Of a stretch of 6,263 bases of DNA, positions 1 through 6,110 are shown in pieces. A program made the position numbers and the translations under genes. This DNA is from Bradyrhizobium sp. (lineage in GTDB: Bacteria; Pseudomonadota; Alphaproteobacteria; Rhizobiales; Xanthobacteraceae). Numbering within the stretch: the stretch's first letter is position 1; each line of letters starts with the position of its first letter. Under the pieces are notes generated by a model. The model ran no database searches, was not told the origin of the DNA, and saw nothing but the letters and a program-made list of their open reading frames with translations. Location of the stretch: positions 1 to 6,263 of the forward strand of contig JAQGKJ010000580.1 in NCBI GenBank assembly GCA_028290165.1, written 5' to 3'.

Positions 1-869
1 AGCGCCAGCGCGGCGGTTTTGGGTTCATGGGCGGTCCCGGCGAAACGCAGATCGAAGCGGACCGCCGCCTGATCGGCGAGCGCATCACGCGGCTCGAGAA
101 CGAAATCAAGAAGGTTCAGGCGACGCGGCGGCTGCATCGCGCCGGGCGCAATCGGGTGCCGTATCGCGTGGTGGCGCTGGTCGGCTACACCAATGCCGGC
201 AAGTCGACGCTGTTCAACCGCCTGACCCGCGCCGACGTGCAGGCTGCCGACATGCTGTTTGCGACGCTCGATCCGACCCTGCGCGCGCTCAAGCTGCCGC
301 ACGGCGGCAAGGCGATGCTGTCGGACACCGTCGGCTTCATCTCCAACCTGCCGACGCAGCTGGTTGCGGCGTTTCGCGCGACGCTGGAGGAGGTGCTGGA
401 AGCCGACGTCATTCTTCACGTCCGCGACATCTCGCACGAAGATGCGGAAGCGCAGCAGCGCGACGTCGATACCGTGCTGCGCCAGCTTGGCATCGATCCC
501 GATGCCGGACAGCGCATTCTCGAAGTCTGGAACAAGATCGATCGTTTCGATCCCGAAGAGCGCGAAAACCTGAAAAATATCGCCGCCCGCCGCCCGCCGG
601 AGCGCCCGTGCTTCCTGGTTTCAGCCGAAACCGGGGAGGGGGTCGAGGCGCTGCTCGCGGCGATCGAGGAGCGGCTGGCGGCCACGCGGATGACGCTTGA
701 TCTGTCGATCGACGCTGCGGACGGCGCCGGCATCAGCTGGCTGCATCGCAATTCGGAAATCCTCAACAAGGAATTTCACGACGGGCGGTTCGACATGACC
801 GTGCGTGTCGATGAGACCAAGCGTGACATCGTCGTCAACCGTTTTGACGCGGTGCCGCACGCGATTTGA
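1..869 (+). CDS. hflX: GTPase HflX, 3' part (5' end outside window)
   Basis: HflX is a cytoplasmic TRAFAC-class GTPase that binds the ribosome and is known in other bacteria to split stalled or stressed 70S particles. The open frame runs from the window edge (first full codon at base 3). The HflX signature RGGFGFMGGPGETQIEADRR straddles the internal ATG at 27, so that ATG is not the start and the N-terminal domain lies upstream. All GTPase motifs are visible: the G1 P-loop GYTNAGKS at 183-206, a G2 threonine in LFATLDPT, G3 DTVGF at 324-338, G4 NKID at 531-542, and G5 SA at about 621. An Arg/Glu-rich, probably helical linker precedes the G domain. The 3' end is intact (TGA 867-869). It converges on mazG, 40 bases away. 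In many alphaproteobacteria hflX follows hfq, so hfq may lie just upstream, but this is not seen here. Confidence 0.96.
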   Translation, partial: RQRGGFGFMGGPGETQIEADRRLIGERITRLENEIKKVQATRRLHRAGRNRVPYRVVALVGYTNAGKSTLFNRLTRADVQAADMLFATLDPTLRALKLPHGGKAMLSDTVGFISNLPTQLVAAFRATLEEVLEADVILHVRDISHEDAEAQQRDVDTVLRQLGIDPDAGQRILEVWNKIDRFDPEERENLKNIAARRPPERPCFLVSAETGEGVEALLAAIEERLAATRMTLDLSIDAADGAGISWLHRNSEILNKEFHDGRFDMTVRVDETKRDIVVNRFDAVPHAI

Positions 870-876
870 TCTATGG

Positions 877-895
877 GTCCCGCTTTCGCGGGGAC
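877..895. repeat. Palindromic intergenic element, possible bidirectional terminator
   Basis: GTCCCGC at 877-883 and GCGGGGAC at 888-895 form a GC-rich hairpin: seven pairs with one bulged G and a four-base TTTC loop. It lies in the 40-base gap between two convergent genes, hflX and mazG, where a shared terminator would be expected. No clear T-run follows on the plus strand. From memory, the surrounding form (GGGTCCCGCTTTCGCGGGGA) resembles a short palindrome dispersed in intergenic regions of Bradyrhizobium and Rhodopseudomonas genomes. It may therefore be a copy of a repeat family that also ends transcription. The hairpin is seen directly; both roles are inference. Confidence 0.5.
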
Positions 896-909
896 GACAT
901 CGAGAGAAC

Positions 910-1725
910 CTACTCCTTGCTTTTCGCCTCGTTCCAAAATGCATCCATCTCTTCGAGCGACGCGCTTTCCAACGTGCGCCCCTGCGACTGCAATGCCCGT
1001 TCGATATGAGCAAAGCGGCGCTCGAATTTGGCATTAGTGCCGCGCAACGCCATTTCGGGATCGGCGCCGACATGGCGGGCCAGATTGACCAGTGCGAACA
1101 GGAGATCGCCGGTTTCCTCGGCGAGTTCTTGCACGTCGCCCCGATCAAGCGCTGCTTCGATCTCGTCGGCTTCCTCGCGAATTTTATGCAGCACCGCGCG
1201 AGGATCGTTCCAGTCGAACCCGACGGTCGAAGCCTTGCGCTGCAATTCCATCGCGCGCGCCAGCGCCGGCTGGCTCGCTTTCACGCTGGACAGCAGCGAT
1301 TCGTGTCCGATCGCTTCCGGCGGCCGCCGCGCCGCGCGTTCGGCTTTCTCCTCCGCCTTGATACGATCCCAGGCGCCCTTGACGTCCGACGGCGTCAAGC
1401 GCCCATCCCGGTCGGCGAAGACATGCGGATGCCTTCTGATCATCTTGCGCGTGATCGCCTCGACCACGTCGCCGAACGAAAACGCATTCTCCTCCTCCGC
1501 CATGCGAGCATGAAACACCACCTGCAGCAGGAGATCGCCGAGTTCGTCACGCAAATCGTCGAGATCCCCCCGGGCGATGGCATCGGCGACTTCATAAGCT
1601 TCCTCGATCGTGTAAGGTGCAATCGTCGCAAAATTCTGTTCGAGGTCCCACGGGCAGCCGCTGCCCGGCGTTCGCAGCGTGGCCATGATCTCGAGCAGGC
1701 GGGAAATATCGCGGGAAGGGGTCAT
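910..1725 (-). CDS. mazG: Nucleoside triphosphate pyrophosphohydrolase MazG
   Basis: MazG hydrolyses NTPs and dNTPs to the monophosphate and pyrophosphate. In E. coli it clears aberrant nucleotides and lowers ppGpp under starvation. The product is 271 residues, close to the 263 of E. coli MazG. It has the expected two tandem all-alpha MazG domains. In the first, metal-binding EExxE at residues 41-45 is followed by ELGD at 61-64. In the second, EEADE at 184-188 is followed by EETGD at 203-207. The N-terminal CPWDLEQ (residues 24-30) is a further family hallmark. The ATG at 1725 starts the protein at MTPSRDISRLLEIM, as expected for the family, with only a loose GAGAGG about 12 bases upstream. 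It diverges from queC and converges on hflX. All metal-ligand positions look intact. Confidence 0.96.
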   Translation of the reverse strand: MTPSRDISRLLEIMATLRTPGSGCPWDLEQNFATIAPYTIEEAYEVADAIARGDLDDLRDELGDLLLQVVFHARMAEEENAFSFGDVVEAITRKMIRRHPHVFADRDGRLTPSDVKGAWDRIKAEEKAERAARRPPEAIGHESLLSSVKASQPALARAMELQRKASTVGFDWNDPRAVLHKIREEADEIEAALDRGDVQELAEETGDLLFALVNLARHVGADPEMALRGTNAKFERRFAHIERALQSQGRTLESASLEEMDAFWNEAKSKE

Positions 1726-1746
1726 GGAACAGTGAAGCCTCTCAAG

Positions 1747-1772
1747 AAGTTCGGACCTGCAAGTCTGAACTT
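1747..1772. repeat. 10-bp inverted repeat in the mazG/queC divergent intergenic region
   Basis: AAGTTCGGAC (1747-1756) and GTCTGAACTT (1763-1772) are inverted copies with one mismatch, separated by CTGCAA. As plus-strand RNA the mismatch is a G-U pair, giving a continuous 10-pair stem. On the minus strand it is an A-C mismatch. It lies 22 bases upstream of mazG and about 100 bases upstream of queC. A weak promoter-like pair for queC overlaps it: TTCGGA at 1750-1755, a 17-base spacer, then TATATG at 1773-1778. Possible roles are an operator for the divergent pair or an RNA hairpin in a leader. The repeat is seen directly; its function is inferred. Confidence 0.45.
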
Positions 1773-1859
1773 ATATGCCGCAAGACGTGCGCTCATCCCA
1801 GCGAAACGAACGGAACAAATGGCACTTTCCACCGATTGGCGAAGGGATTGATGACCGCC

Positions 1860-1864
1860 AAGGG
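1860..1864 (+). promoter_or_regulatory. Ribosome binding site of queC
   Basis: AAGGG lies six bases before the ATG at 1871. It selects that codon over the in-frame ATG at 1775, which would add 32 residues unlike the normal QueC N-terminus. Confidence 0.6.
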
Positions 1865-1870
1865 TACCCC

Positions 1871-2581
1871 ATGAGTGACGGATTGCACGGCGAGACCGCA
1901 CTGGTGCTGTTTTCAGGCGGACAGGATTCCACCACCTGCCTGGCCTGGGCGCTGGCGCGCTTTGCGCGCGTCGAAATGCTCGGCTTCAACTACAGGCAGC
2001 GTCACGCCATCGAGCTTGCGTGCCGCGAGCGCCTGCTTGAAGGCATGAAATCGCTGCGCGCGGATTGGGCTGCAAAGCTCGGCGAGAGCCATACACTTGA
2101 TGTTCCGACACTGGCCGAGATCTCCGACACCGCGCTGACGCGCGATGTCGCGATCGCGATGGGCGCGGACGGCCTGCCCAATACTTTCGTGCCCGGCCGC
2201 AATCTGGTGTTTCTGACGTTCGCGGCCGCCTTGGCCTACCGGCGTGGCATCGGCCACATCATCGGCGGCATGTGCGAGACCGATTATTCCGGCTATCCCG
2301 ATTGCCGCGACGAGACCATCCGGGCGCTCCAGAGCGCCCTCAATCTCGGCATGAACAAAACCTTCGAGCTGCACACGCCGCTGATGTGGCTCGATAAGGC
2401 CGGCACATGGAGGTTGGCAAATGAGCTCGGCGGGGCAGGGCTGGTCGATCTGATCCGCGAACACTCCCACACCTGCTATCTCGGCGAACGCGGCGCGCGG
2501 CACGATTGGGGCTATGGTTGTGGCGAATGCCCGGCCTGCGCATTGCGCGCGAAGGGTTGGCGGGATTACGTGGGGCGGTGA
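1871..2581 (+). CDS. queC: 7-cyano-7-deazaguanine (preQ0) synthase QueC
   Basis: QueC converts 7-carboxy-7-deazaguanine to preQ0 using ATP and ammonia, a step in cytoplasmic queuosine synthesis. From the ATG at 1871 the product is 236 residues, close to the usual length of about 230. The ATP-pyrophosphatase P-loop SGGQDS is at residues 15-20, FVPGRN at 106-111, and the substrate-pocket segment [11 protein letters not shown] at 136-146. The four structural zinc cysteines are present: C202 in HTCY and C217, C220, C223 in CGECPAC. A lone change from the usual motif is NYRQRH at 40-45, where many homologues read DYGQRH. The start is supported by the Shine-Dalgarno at 1860 and by the family start. 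No queD, queE or queF is in the window. I see no preQ1 riboswitch-like core in the roughly 100-base leader. Confidence 0.96.
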   Translation: MSDGLHGETALVLFSGGQDSTTCLAWALARFARVEMLGFNYRQRHAIELACRERLLEGMKSLRADWAAKLGESHTLDVPTLAEISDTALTRDVAIAMGADGLPNTFVPGRNLVFLTFAAALAYRRGIGHIIGGMCETDYSGYPDCRDETIRALQSALNLGMNKTFELHTPLMWLDKAGTWRLANELGGAGLVDLIREHSHTCYLGERGARHDWGYGCGECPACALRAKGWRDYVGR

Positions 2582-2621
2582 GCTTGCCGCGCGCACAATG
2601 TCTCATCCGCGCAATGACGGC

Positions 2622-2999
2622 CTAGCCAAAATCCTCAGATCTTAGCACGATCGGCGAACCATGCGGCGTACGGTCGGCGGCGTGGTCCCAGGCATCGCGG
2701 TAGCGATGCAGGGTATGGGCGGAGGCGACGCCCTTCTCGGCAACCAGGCGTTCCAGTGTCGCCAGCCAGTGCCGGTAGTAGGTCTCGCCGGTATCAGGAT
2801 CGCCGTTTGCTTGTGCGCGTGCAATTTCGTCGGCAAGCGTTGCCGCCCATTCGTTCCAGGTGAACAGGCCACGTTCATGCAGCGCTAGCGCCATCGCAAA
2901 GGCCTGCGCCTCCCACGGTTCCCGAAATACCGGGCCATCATCGTCGCGGGGAATGCTCGGTACAGCACGGGTCGCATGCGCCGCGGCGGCGTCCATCAT
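2622..2999 (-). CDS. Nitrile hydratase accessory (activator, P14K-like) protein
   Basis: This is the small protein encoded after nitrile hydratase alpha and beta, known in cobalt-type systems to help load cobalt into alpha, in some cases by swapping subunits with the apoenzyme. The product is 125 residues from the ATG at 2999 (124 from 2996), within the family range. It resembles the N-terminal part of beta: PVF..PWEAQAFAMALALHERGLF (residues 23-46) against beta [20 protein letters not shown], and YYRHWLATLERLVAEKG (74-90) against beta [17 protein letters not shown]. It contains no cysteine. The 2999 ATG overlaps the beta stop as ATGA, and the second ATG at 2996 is better spaced from the Shine-Dalgarno, so either may be used. 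A longer upstream frame, to 3104, lies inside beta and is not credible. The gene converges on queC, 40 bases away. Confidence 0.9.
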   Translation of the reverse strand: MMDAAAAHATRAVPSIPRDDDGPVFREPWEAQAFAMALALHERGLFTWNEWAATLADEIARAQANGDPDTGETYYRHWLATLERLVAEKGVASAHTLHRYRDAWDHAADRTPHGSPIVLRSEDFG

Positions 3000-3655
3000 G
3001 CCGCCTCCAGATATGGCTCGAACGCGTCGATCGATACCTTGACCGTCGGGTCGGCGCCCGAGCCCCATAATTCGGCCCCTTCGAACACGACCGTGTAGAG
3101 CCATTGCGGGTTCTCGCCGGATTCCGTCGCAGCCGAGTCCGGAAACACCTGACAGCCGTGGTCGCGTTCGATCACGCCGACATGGCCGCGCGCGTAACGT
3201 GGCAGCCGCGTGTGGGTTGCGGGATGAATGTTCTTTGTGCGCACACGGTCGCCCGTCTTGAATTTTGCTGGCGCCGGCGCGGGGCGGCCGAACTTGCCGC
3301 GCACCATGATGCGCTCGACATCATCGAGGGTGAACTTGCCGCGATTGAGCGGCTTTGCCGGTTCGATGGCGTGGCCGGCGGCGATTTCCCCGGCTGCAAC
3401 AAAACCCTTGTCGATCAGCAGGTCTTCGAGACCCAAAAGCCATTTCTTGTAGTAGGAACTGCCGAGATAAACCGCGGGCGGCAACGCCTCGCGGTAGAAG
3501 CGCGAGGTGTCGATATTGAACGCGCCGGCCGCGCCCATCGCGCGGACCATCGCCAGCACGCGCGCTTCCCATTTTGTGTGAAACATCGGCTCGTTCGGCT
3601 CGGGTTCGACCTTGCCGAAACCATCCATGCCGCCCATGTCGTGCACGCCGTTCAC
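2996..3655 (-). CDS. nthB: Nitrile hydratase subunit beta
   Basis: Beta pairs with alpha to form the nitrile hydratase heterodimer, shaping the active-site cleft that hydrates nitriles to amides. The product is 219 residues, normal for the family. It opens with (M)[22 protein letters not shown], a hallmark of beta subunits, which fixes the start at the GTG at 3655 rather than at an ATG further downstream. R52 (TSRFYRE) and the arginine of LPRYARG (R156) match the two conserved beta arginines that hydrogen-bond the oxidised active-site cysteines in solved structures; this match is by eye. The C-terminal SH3-like barrel includes FKTGDRVRT and the end IDAFEPYL. The GTG overlaps the alpha stop by four bases (GTGA), and GGGAG lies seven bases upstream. 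The stop overlaps the accessory gene start, so the three genes are probably translationally coupled. Confidence 0.96.
   Translation of the reverse strand: MNGVHDMGGMDGFGKVEPEPNEPMFHTKWEARVLAMVRAMGAAGAFNIDTSRFYREALPPAVYLGSSYYKKWLLGLEDLLIDKGFVAAGEIAAGHAIEPAKPLNRGKFTLDDVERIMVRGKFGRPAPAPAKFKTGDRVRTKNIHPATHTRLPRYARGHVGVIERDHGCQVFPDSAATESGENPQWLYTVVFEGAELWGSGADPTVKVSIDAFEPYLEAA
3000..3013 (-). promoter_or_regulatory. Ribosome binding site of the accessory gene, inside nthB
   Basis: Read on the minus strand, CTGGAGG lies at the 3' end of the beta gene. It is four bases from the ATG at 2999 and seven from the ATG at 2996. The spacing slightly favours the second ATG, while the ATGA overlap favours the first. 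Confidence 0.55.
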
Positions 3656-4284
3656 GACGGTGCTCCCGGCGTCTTCGGAAACCCGGTGCCGATCATCGAG
3701 TCCCGCGTCACCAGCTCGGCGAGCTGCCGCTCGCTCCAGCCCGAGGTACCCTCGGGCCGCATCGGCAGCACCAGGAAACGCGTCTCGGCGGTTGAATCCC
3801 AGACGCGGATCTCGGTTTCCTTCGGCAGGCTGACGCCGAAGTCGGCTAGCACGCCGCGCGGGTCTTTCACGGCGCGGGAACGATAGGGGGCGGCCTTGTA
3901 CCAGACGGGAGGAAGCCCCAGCATTTCCCAAGGGTAACAGGAGCACAGCGTGCAGACGACCATGTTGTGGCACAGCTTGGTGTTCTCGACAGCGACCAGA
4001 TGATCGCCGACCCGGCCGACATGACCGAGCGTGCTCACGGCCTTGGTGGCGTCATCCAGTAGCGCCCGCTTGAACGCAGGATCGGACCAGGCCCTTGCGA
4101 CAACCTGCGCGCCATTGTGCGGGCCGATTTTCGTCTCGTAGGCCTGAATGATGGCATCGAGCGCGGCCGGTTCGACATAGCCCTTTTCGGTTAAAATCGT
4201 CTCGAGCGCGCGCACGCGCAGCTCAGTTTCGGACAAGTCCGAATGGTCGTGATCGTGGCGATGATCGTGATCGTGACTGGTCAT
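3652..4284 (-). CDS. nthA: Nitrile hydratase subunit alpha, cobalt type
   Basis: Alpha is the metal-binding catalytic subunit. The product is 210 residues, the usual length. The metal site VCTLCSC places ligands at C111, C114, S115 and C116 (codons at 3954-3937). Threonine in the second position (CTLCSC) is the mark of cobalt enzymes; iron enzymes read CSLCSC. Other family blocks are [17 protein letters not shown] (53-69), LGLPPVWYK (122-130), [10 protein letters not shown] (158-167) and LVTRDSMIG (191-199). Residues 4-14 are [11 protein letters not shown], six histidines alternating mainly with aspartate, possibly a metal store. C105, six residues before C111, is an extra cysteine. The ATG at 4284 gives the typical N-terminus. 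No good Shine-Dalgarno precedes it or the alternative ATG at 4296. It is the first gene of the operon and diverges from the DJ-1/PfpI gene. Confidence 0.97.
   Translation of the reverse strand: MTSHDHDHRHDHDHSDLSETELRVRALETILTEKGYVEPAALDAIIQAYETKIGPHNGAQVVARAWSDPAFKRALLDDATKAVSTLGHVGRVGDHLVAVENTKLCHNMVVCTLCSCYPWEMLGLPPVWYKAAPYRSRAVKDPRGVLADFGVSLPKETEIRVWDSTAETRFLVLPMRPEGTSGWSERQLAELVTRDSMIGTGFPKTPGAPS
3663..3667 (-). promoter_or_regulatory. Ribosome binding site of nthB, inside nthA
   Basis: GGGAG on the minus strand lies seven bases before the GTG at 3655. It supports that non-ATG start within the overlapping alpha stop codon. Confidence 0.6.
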
Positions 4285-4297
4285 GGGAACAAACATA

Positions 4298-4313
4298 GGC
4301 GGAATATTCTGCC
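4298..4313. promoter_or_regulatory. Imperfect 16-bp palindrome just upstream of nthA, possible operator
   Basis: GGCGGAATATTCTGCC is a 16-base inverted repeat with a perfect eight-base core, GAATATTC, and one mismatched pair in the arms. It starts 13 bases before the nthA start codon, in the 163-base divergent region 4285-4447. A dimeric repressor bound here would block the operon. The symmetry is seen directly. The regulator and function are unknown, and a core of this size can arise by chance. Confidence 0.35.
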
Positions 4314-4436
4314 GCTGTCGAGATGTTGCTTGGGGAGCTTTGATAGCCTGGATTTGATCGCGATTTCGGCCGGGAGCGCCCCTTGGTCGAGGAACCATCG
4401 CTCCATTGCACCATTGCCGGCGCGGGGCTCCCTTTC

Positions 4437-4442
4437 GGAGAG
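4437..4442 (+). promoter_or_regulatory. Ribosome binding site of the DJ-1/PfpI gene
   Basis: GGAGAG lies five bases before the ATG at 4448. It selects that start over the in-frame upstream ATG at 4406, whose extension is unlike the family. Confidence 0.65.
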
Positions 4443-4447
4443 CGATC

Positions 4448-5008
4448 ATGCAACTCGACAAGAAAAAGATAGCTATTCTCGCGACCCATGGCTTCGAACA
4501 ATCGGAACTCGAAGTTCCCCGCGACAAACTGAAGGCCGCCGGCGCCACCGTCGACATCATTTCGCTCAAGCCGGGCGAAATCAAAGGTTGGGACATGAAA
4601 GACTGGGGCCGGCCGGTCAAGGTCGACAAGACATTGGATCAGGTTTCGGCCGACGACTACGATGCGCTGGTGTTGCCGGGCGGTCAGATCAATCCCGATC
4701 TGCTTCGGGTGGAACCGGCGGCGCTCGCCTTCATCAAGGCGATCTTTGACCAGAAGAAGATCGTCGCTGCCGTCTGCCATGCGCCGTGGCTGCTGATTGA
4801 AACCGGTCTCGCCAAAGGCCGCAAGATGACGTCGTACAAGTCGATCAAGACGGACGTCAAGAACGCCGGCGCCAAATGGGAAGATTCCGAGGTCGTCGTC
4901 GACAAGGGTGTCATTACCTCCCGCAATCCCGGCGACCTCAACGCCTTCAGCGCCAAGATCATCGAAGAAGTCGGCGAGGGCAAACACGCCAAGCGGAGTG
5001 CGGCTTAG
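4448..5008 (+). CDS. DJ-1/PfpI family protein (type 1 glutamine amidotransferase-like)
   Basis: The product is 186 residues, a full-length single-domain DJ-1/PfpI protein of the PfpI/YhbO type, cytoplasmic with no signal peptide. Family members have been described as proteases, glyoxalases, deglycases or stress proteins, and sequence alone does not settle which. The nucleophile elbow [10 protein letters not shown] puts the catalytic cysteine at C110 with H111 next to it, as in PfpI Cys-His. The acidic residues of [10 protein letters not shown] (E17, E20) cover the conserved glutamate near the cysteine. VLPGG (75-79) and TSRNPGDL (157-164) are further PfpI blocks. The start at 4448 has a good Shine-Dalgarno and begins [17 protein letters not shown], as expected. 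It diverges from the nitrile hydratase operon and is followed by the crotonase gene after 79 bases, so co-transcription with that gene is possible. Confidence 0.93.
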   Translation: MQLDKKKIAILATHGFEQSELEVPRDKLKAAGATVDIISLKPGEIKGWDMKDWGRPVKVDKTLDQVSADDYDALVLPGGQINPDLLRVEPAALAFIKAIFDQKKIVAAVCHAPWLLIETGLAKGRKMTSYKSIKTDVKNAGAKWEDSEVVVDKGVITSRNPGDLNAFSAKIIEEVGEGKHAKRSAA

Positions 5009-5052
5009 GCGCTGGAAACTAAACACGGGTCCTCCGCCCATTTTTGAGCTAT

Positions 5053-5077
5053 CCTGCCGAAAAATCTGACGGGCAGG
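5053..5077 (+). promoter_or_regulatory. Hairpin overlapping the ribosome binding site of the crotonase gene
   Basis: CCTGCC (5053-5058) can pair with GGCAGG (5072-5077) around a 13-base loop. The right arm runs into the Shine-Dalgarno GGGAG (5076-5080), which lies seven bases before the GTG at 5088. Folding could partly hide the ribosome binding site. The Shine-Dalgarno is well supported; a regulatory role for the hairpin is only possible. Confidence 0.35.
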
Positions 5078-5087
5078 GAGCGCGGCT

Positions 5088-5894
5088 GTGGCGGAGTTCG
5101 TAACCATCGAAAAGGGACTCGGGCCCGACGGACGCATCGCGGTGGTGCGCTTCGACCGTGGCGACGGCATCAACGCGCTGTCGCCGGAGGCGTTGCGCCA
5201 GTTGACTAGCGCCGCGCGCAGTTTTGAGGACGACGGTGATACCTCGGTGGTGGTGCTCACCGGCGGCAACGATGCGTTCAGCGCTGGCTTCGACCTCAAA
5301 GACCCCGAAGGCCGGTCGCGCCGCTCCATGGATATCGGGTCGCTGCGCCGGCACCTGAAACTCGGGCCGCGGCTTACCCGCGCCTGGCAGGAAATGGAGC
5401 AGATCACCATCGGCGCCATCGAGGGCTTTTGCATTGGCGGCGGCGTGGCGCTGGCGGTCGCGCTCGACTTTCGCGTCATGGGCCGTGACGCCCATCTGCG
5501 GGTCCCCGAGATCGGGCTCGGCATGAACATGAGCTGGCAAAGCGTTCCGCGCTTGCTGCACCTGATCGGACCGGCCCGCACCAAGCAGGCGGTGATCCTG
5601 GCCAACCAGCGCATCTCGGCCGCCGAAGCCTACGAATGGGGCCTGGTGCAGGAGGTGGCCGATCCCGGCGGGGCCTTTGAAGCCGCCATGACGTTCGCCC
5701 GGAAAGTCGCGGAGCAGCCGCCGTTGTCGGTCGCGATGACCAAATCGACCGTCAATCGGCTGGCGTACGCGCTCGACGACCTCGCCAGCCATATGGACGT
5801 CGACCAGTTCGCGCTGGCGAGTTTGACCGAGGACCACAAGGAGGGCGTGGCGGGGTTCCTGGAGCGGCGCAAGCCGCGGTTCAGGGGACGGTAG
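5088..5894 (+). CDS. Crotonase (enoyl-CoA hydratase/isomerase) family protein
   Basis: The product is 268 residues, standard for the superfamily, which acts on CoA thioesters. The oxyanion-hole segments are visible: FSAGFDLK (64-71) and GFCIGGGVALAVALDF (113-128). By eye, the glutamate that follows GGGC in classical hydratases (rat Glu144) is alanine here (A121), while the second glutamate is kept in VPEIGLG (E141, matching rat Glu164). The protein may therefore not be a typical hydratase; isomerase, hydrolase or other crotonase chemistry is possible. SAAEAYEWGLVQEV (177-190) and the C-terminal KEGVAGFLERRKPRF are normal crotonase features. The start is GTG at 5088 with GGGAG seven bases upstream; the next in-frame ATG comes only at residue 81. 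It follows the DJ-1/PfpI gene on the same strand. Substrate unknown. Confidence 0.93.
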   Translation: MAEFVTIEKGLGPDGRIAVVRFDRGDGINALSPEALRQLTSAARSFEDDGDTSVVVLTGGNDAFSAGFDLKDPEGRSRRSMDIGSLRRHLKLGPRLTRAWQEMEQITIGAIEGFCIGGGVALAVALDFRVMGRDAHLRVPEIGLGMNMSWQSVPRLLHLIGPARTKQAVILANQRISAAEAYEWGLVQEVADPGGAFEAAMTFARKVAEQPPLSVAMTKSTVNRLAYALDDLASHMDVDQFALASLTEDHKEGVAGFLERRKPRFRGR

Positions 5895-6110
5895 CCCAAC
5901 AGGGAACTCCCGCTTCTGCAGATTGAAGCAAGACCGGCGCAATCGCAGCAAAGCAACCAAAGTTATTGCGAGGTGGACGCATAGGTTTCCGTGCACACCC
6001 GGGTTCTCGTGAACGCAGGTCCATCAGCGGACGACGTTGCGAAAAAGTGACGTCGCCGGCAGGCGGCCGCGTTCCCGCGATCTCGATCACTCGCGCACAG
6101 GAATGACTTC
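5895..6110. other. 216-base intergenic region upstream of the catalase gene
   Basis: I see no credible gene here. A 69-residue minus-strand frame across it resembles nothing I recognise. The only structure worth recording is a possible hairpin: GG-CGACGT (6029-6037, with A6031 bulged) against ACGTCGCC (6050-6057) around a 12-base loop. I find no convincing OxyR-like site or terminator. The catalase promoter presumably lies here, but I cannot place it. Confidence 0.4.
6099..6103 (+). promoter_or_regulatory. Ribosome binding site of the catalase gene
   Basis: AGGAA lies seven bases before the ATG at 6111 and supports that start. Confidence 0.6.

Noticed and set aside
805..1851. Long plus-strand frame (348 codons) across mazG
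   Set aside because: It is antisense to a clear mazG, its product resembles no family, and such mirror frames are common in GC-rich coding DNA.
1779..1870. Possible preQ1-type riboswitch in the queC leader
   Set aside because: I find no A-rich pseudoknot tail or conserved core; the leader shows no matching fold by eye.
2582..2621. Terminator hairpin between queC and the accessory gene
   Set aside because: The best pairing (TTGC-GCG with CGCGCAA) needs a bulge and a 16-base loop and has no T-run on either strand.
4339..4358. Direct repeat TTTGAT spaced 14 bases apart
   Set aside because: Six bases repeated twice is within chance; no further copies nearby.
4428..4440. CTCC/GGAG pairing over the DJ-1/PfpI ribosome binding site
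   Set aside because: A four-pair stem is too weak to claim regulation.
4223..5614. Long minus-strand frame (463 codons) opposite the DJ-1/PfpI and crotonase genes
   Set aside because: It lies opposite two well-recognised genes and shows no domain or plausible start; a GC-driven shadow.
5938..5970. CGCAAT / ATTGCG inverted repeat upstream of the catalase gene
   Set aside because: Six-base arms 21 bases apart with no extension are expected by chance.
5049..5996. Minus-strand frame (315 codons) opposite the crotonase gene
   Set aside because: Shadow of the crotonase gene, with arginine-rich and histidine-rich composition and no recognisable motif.
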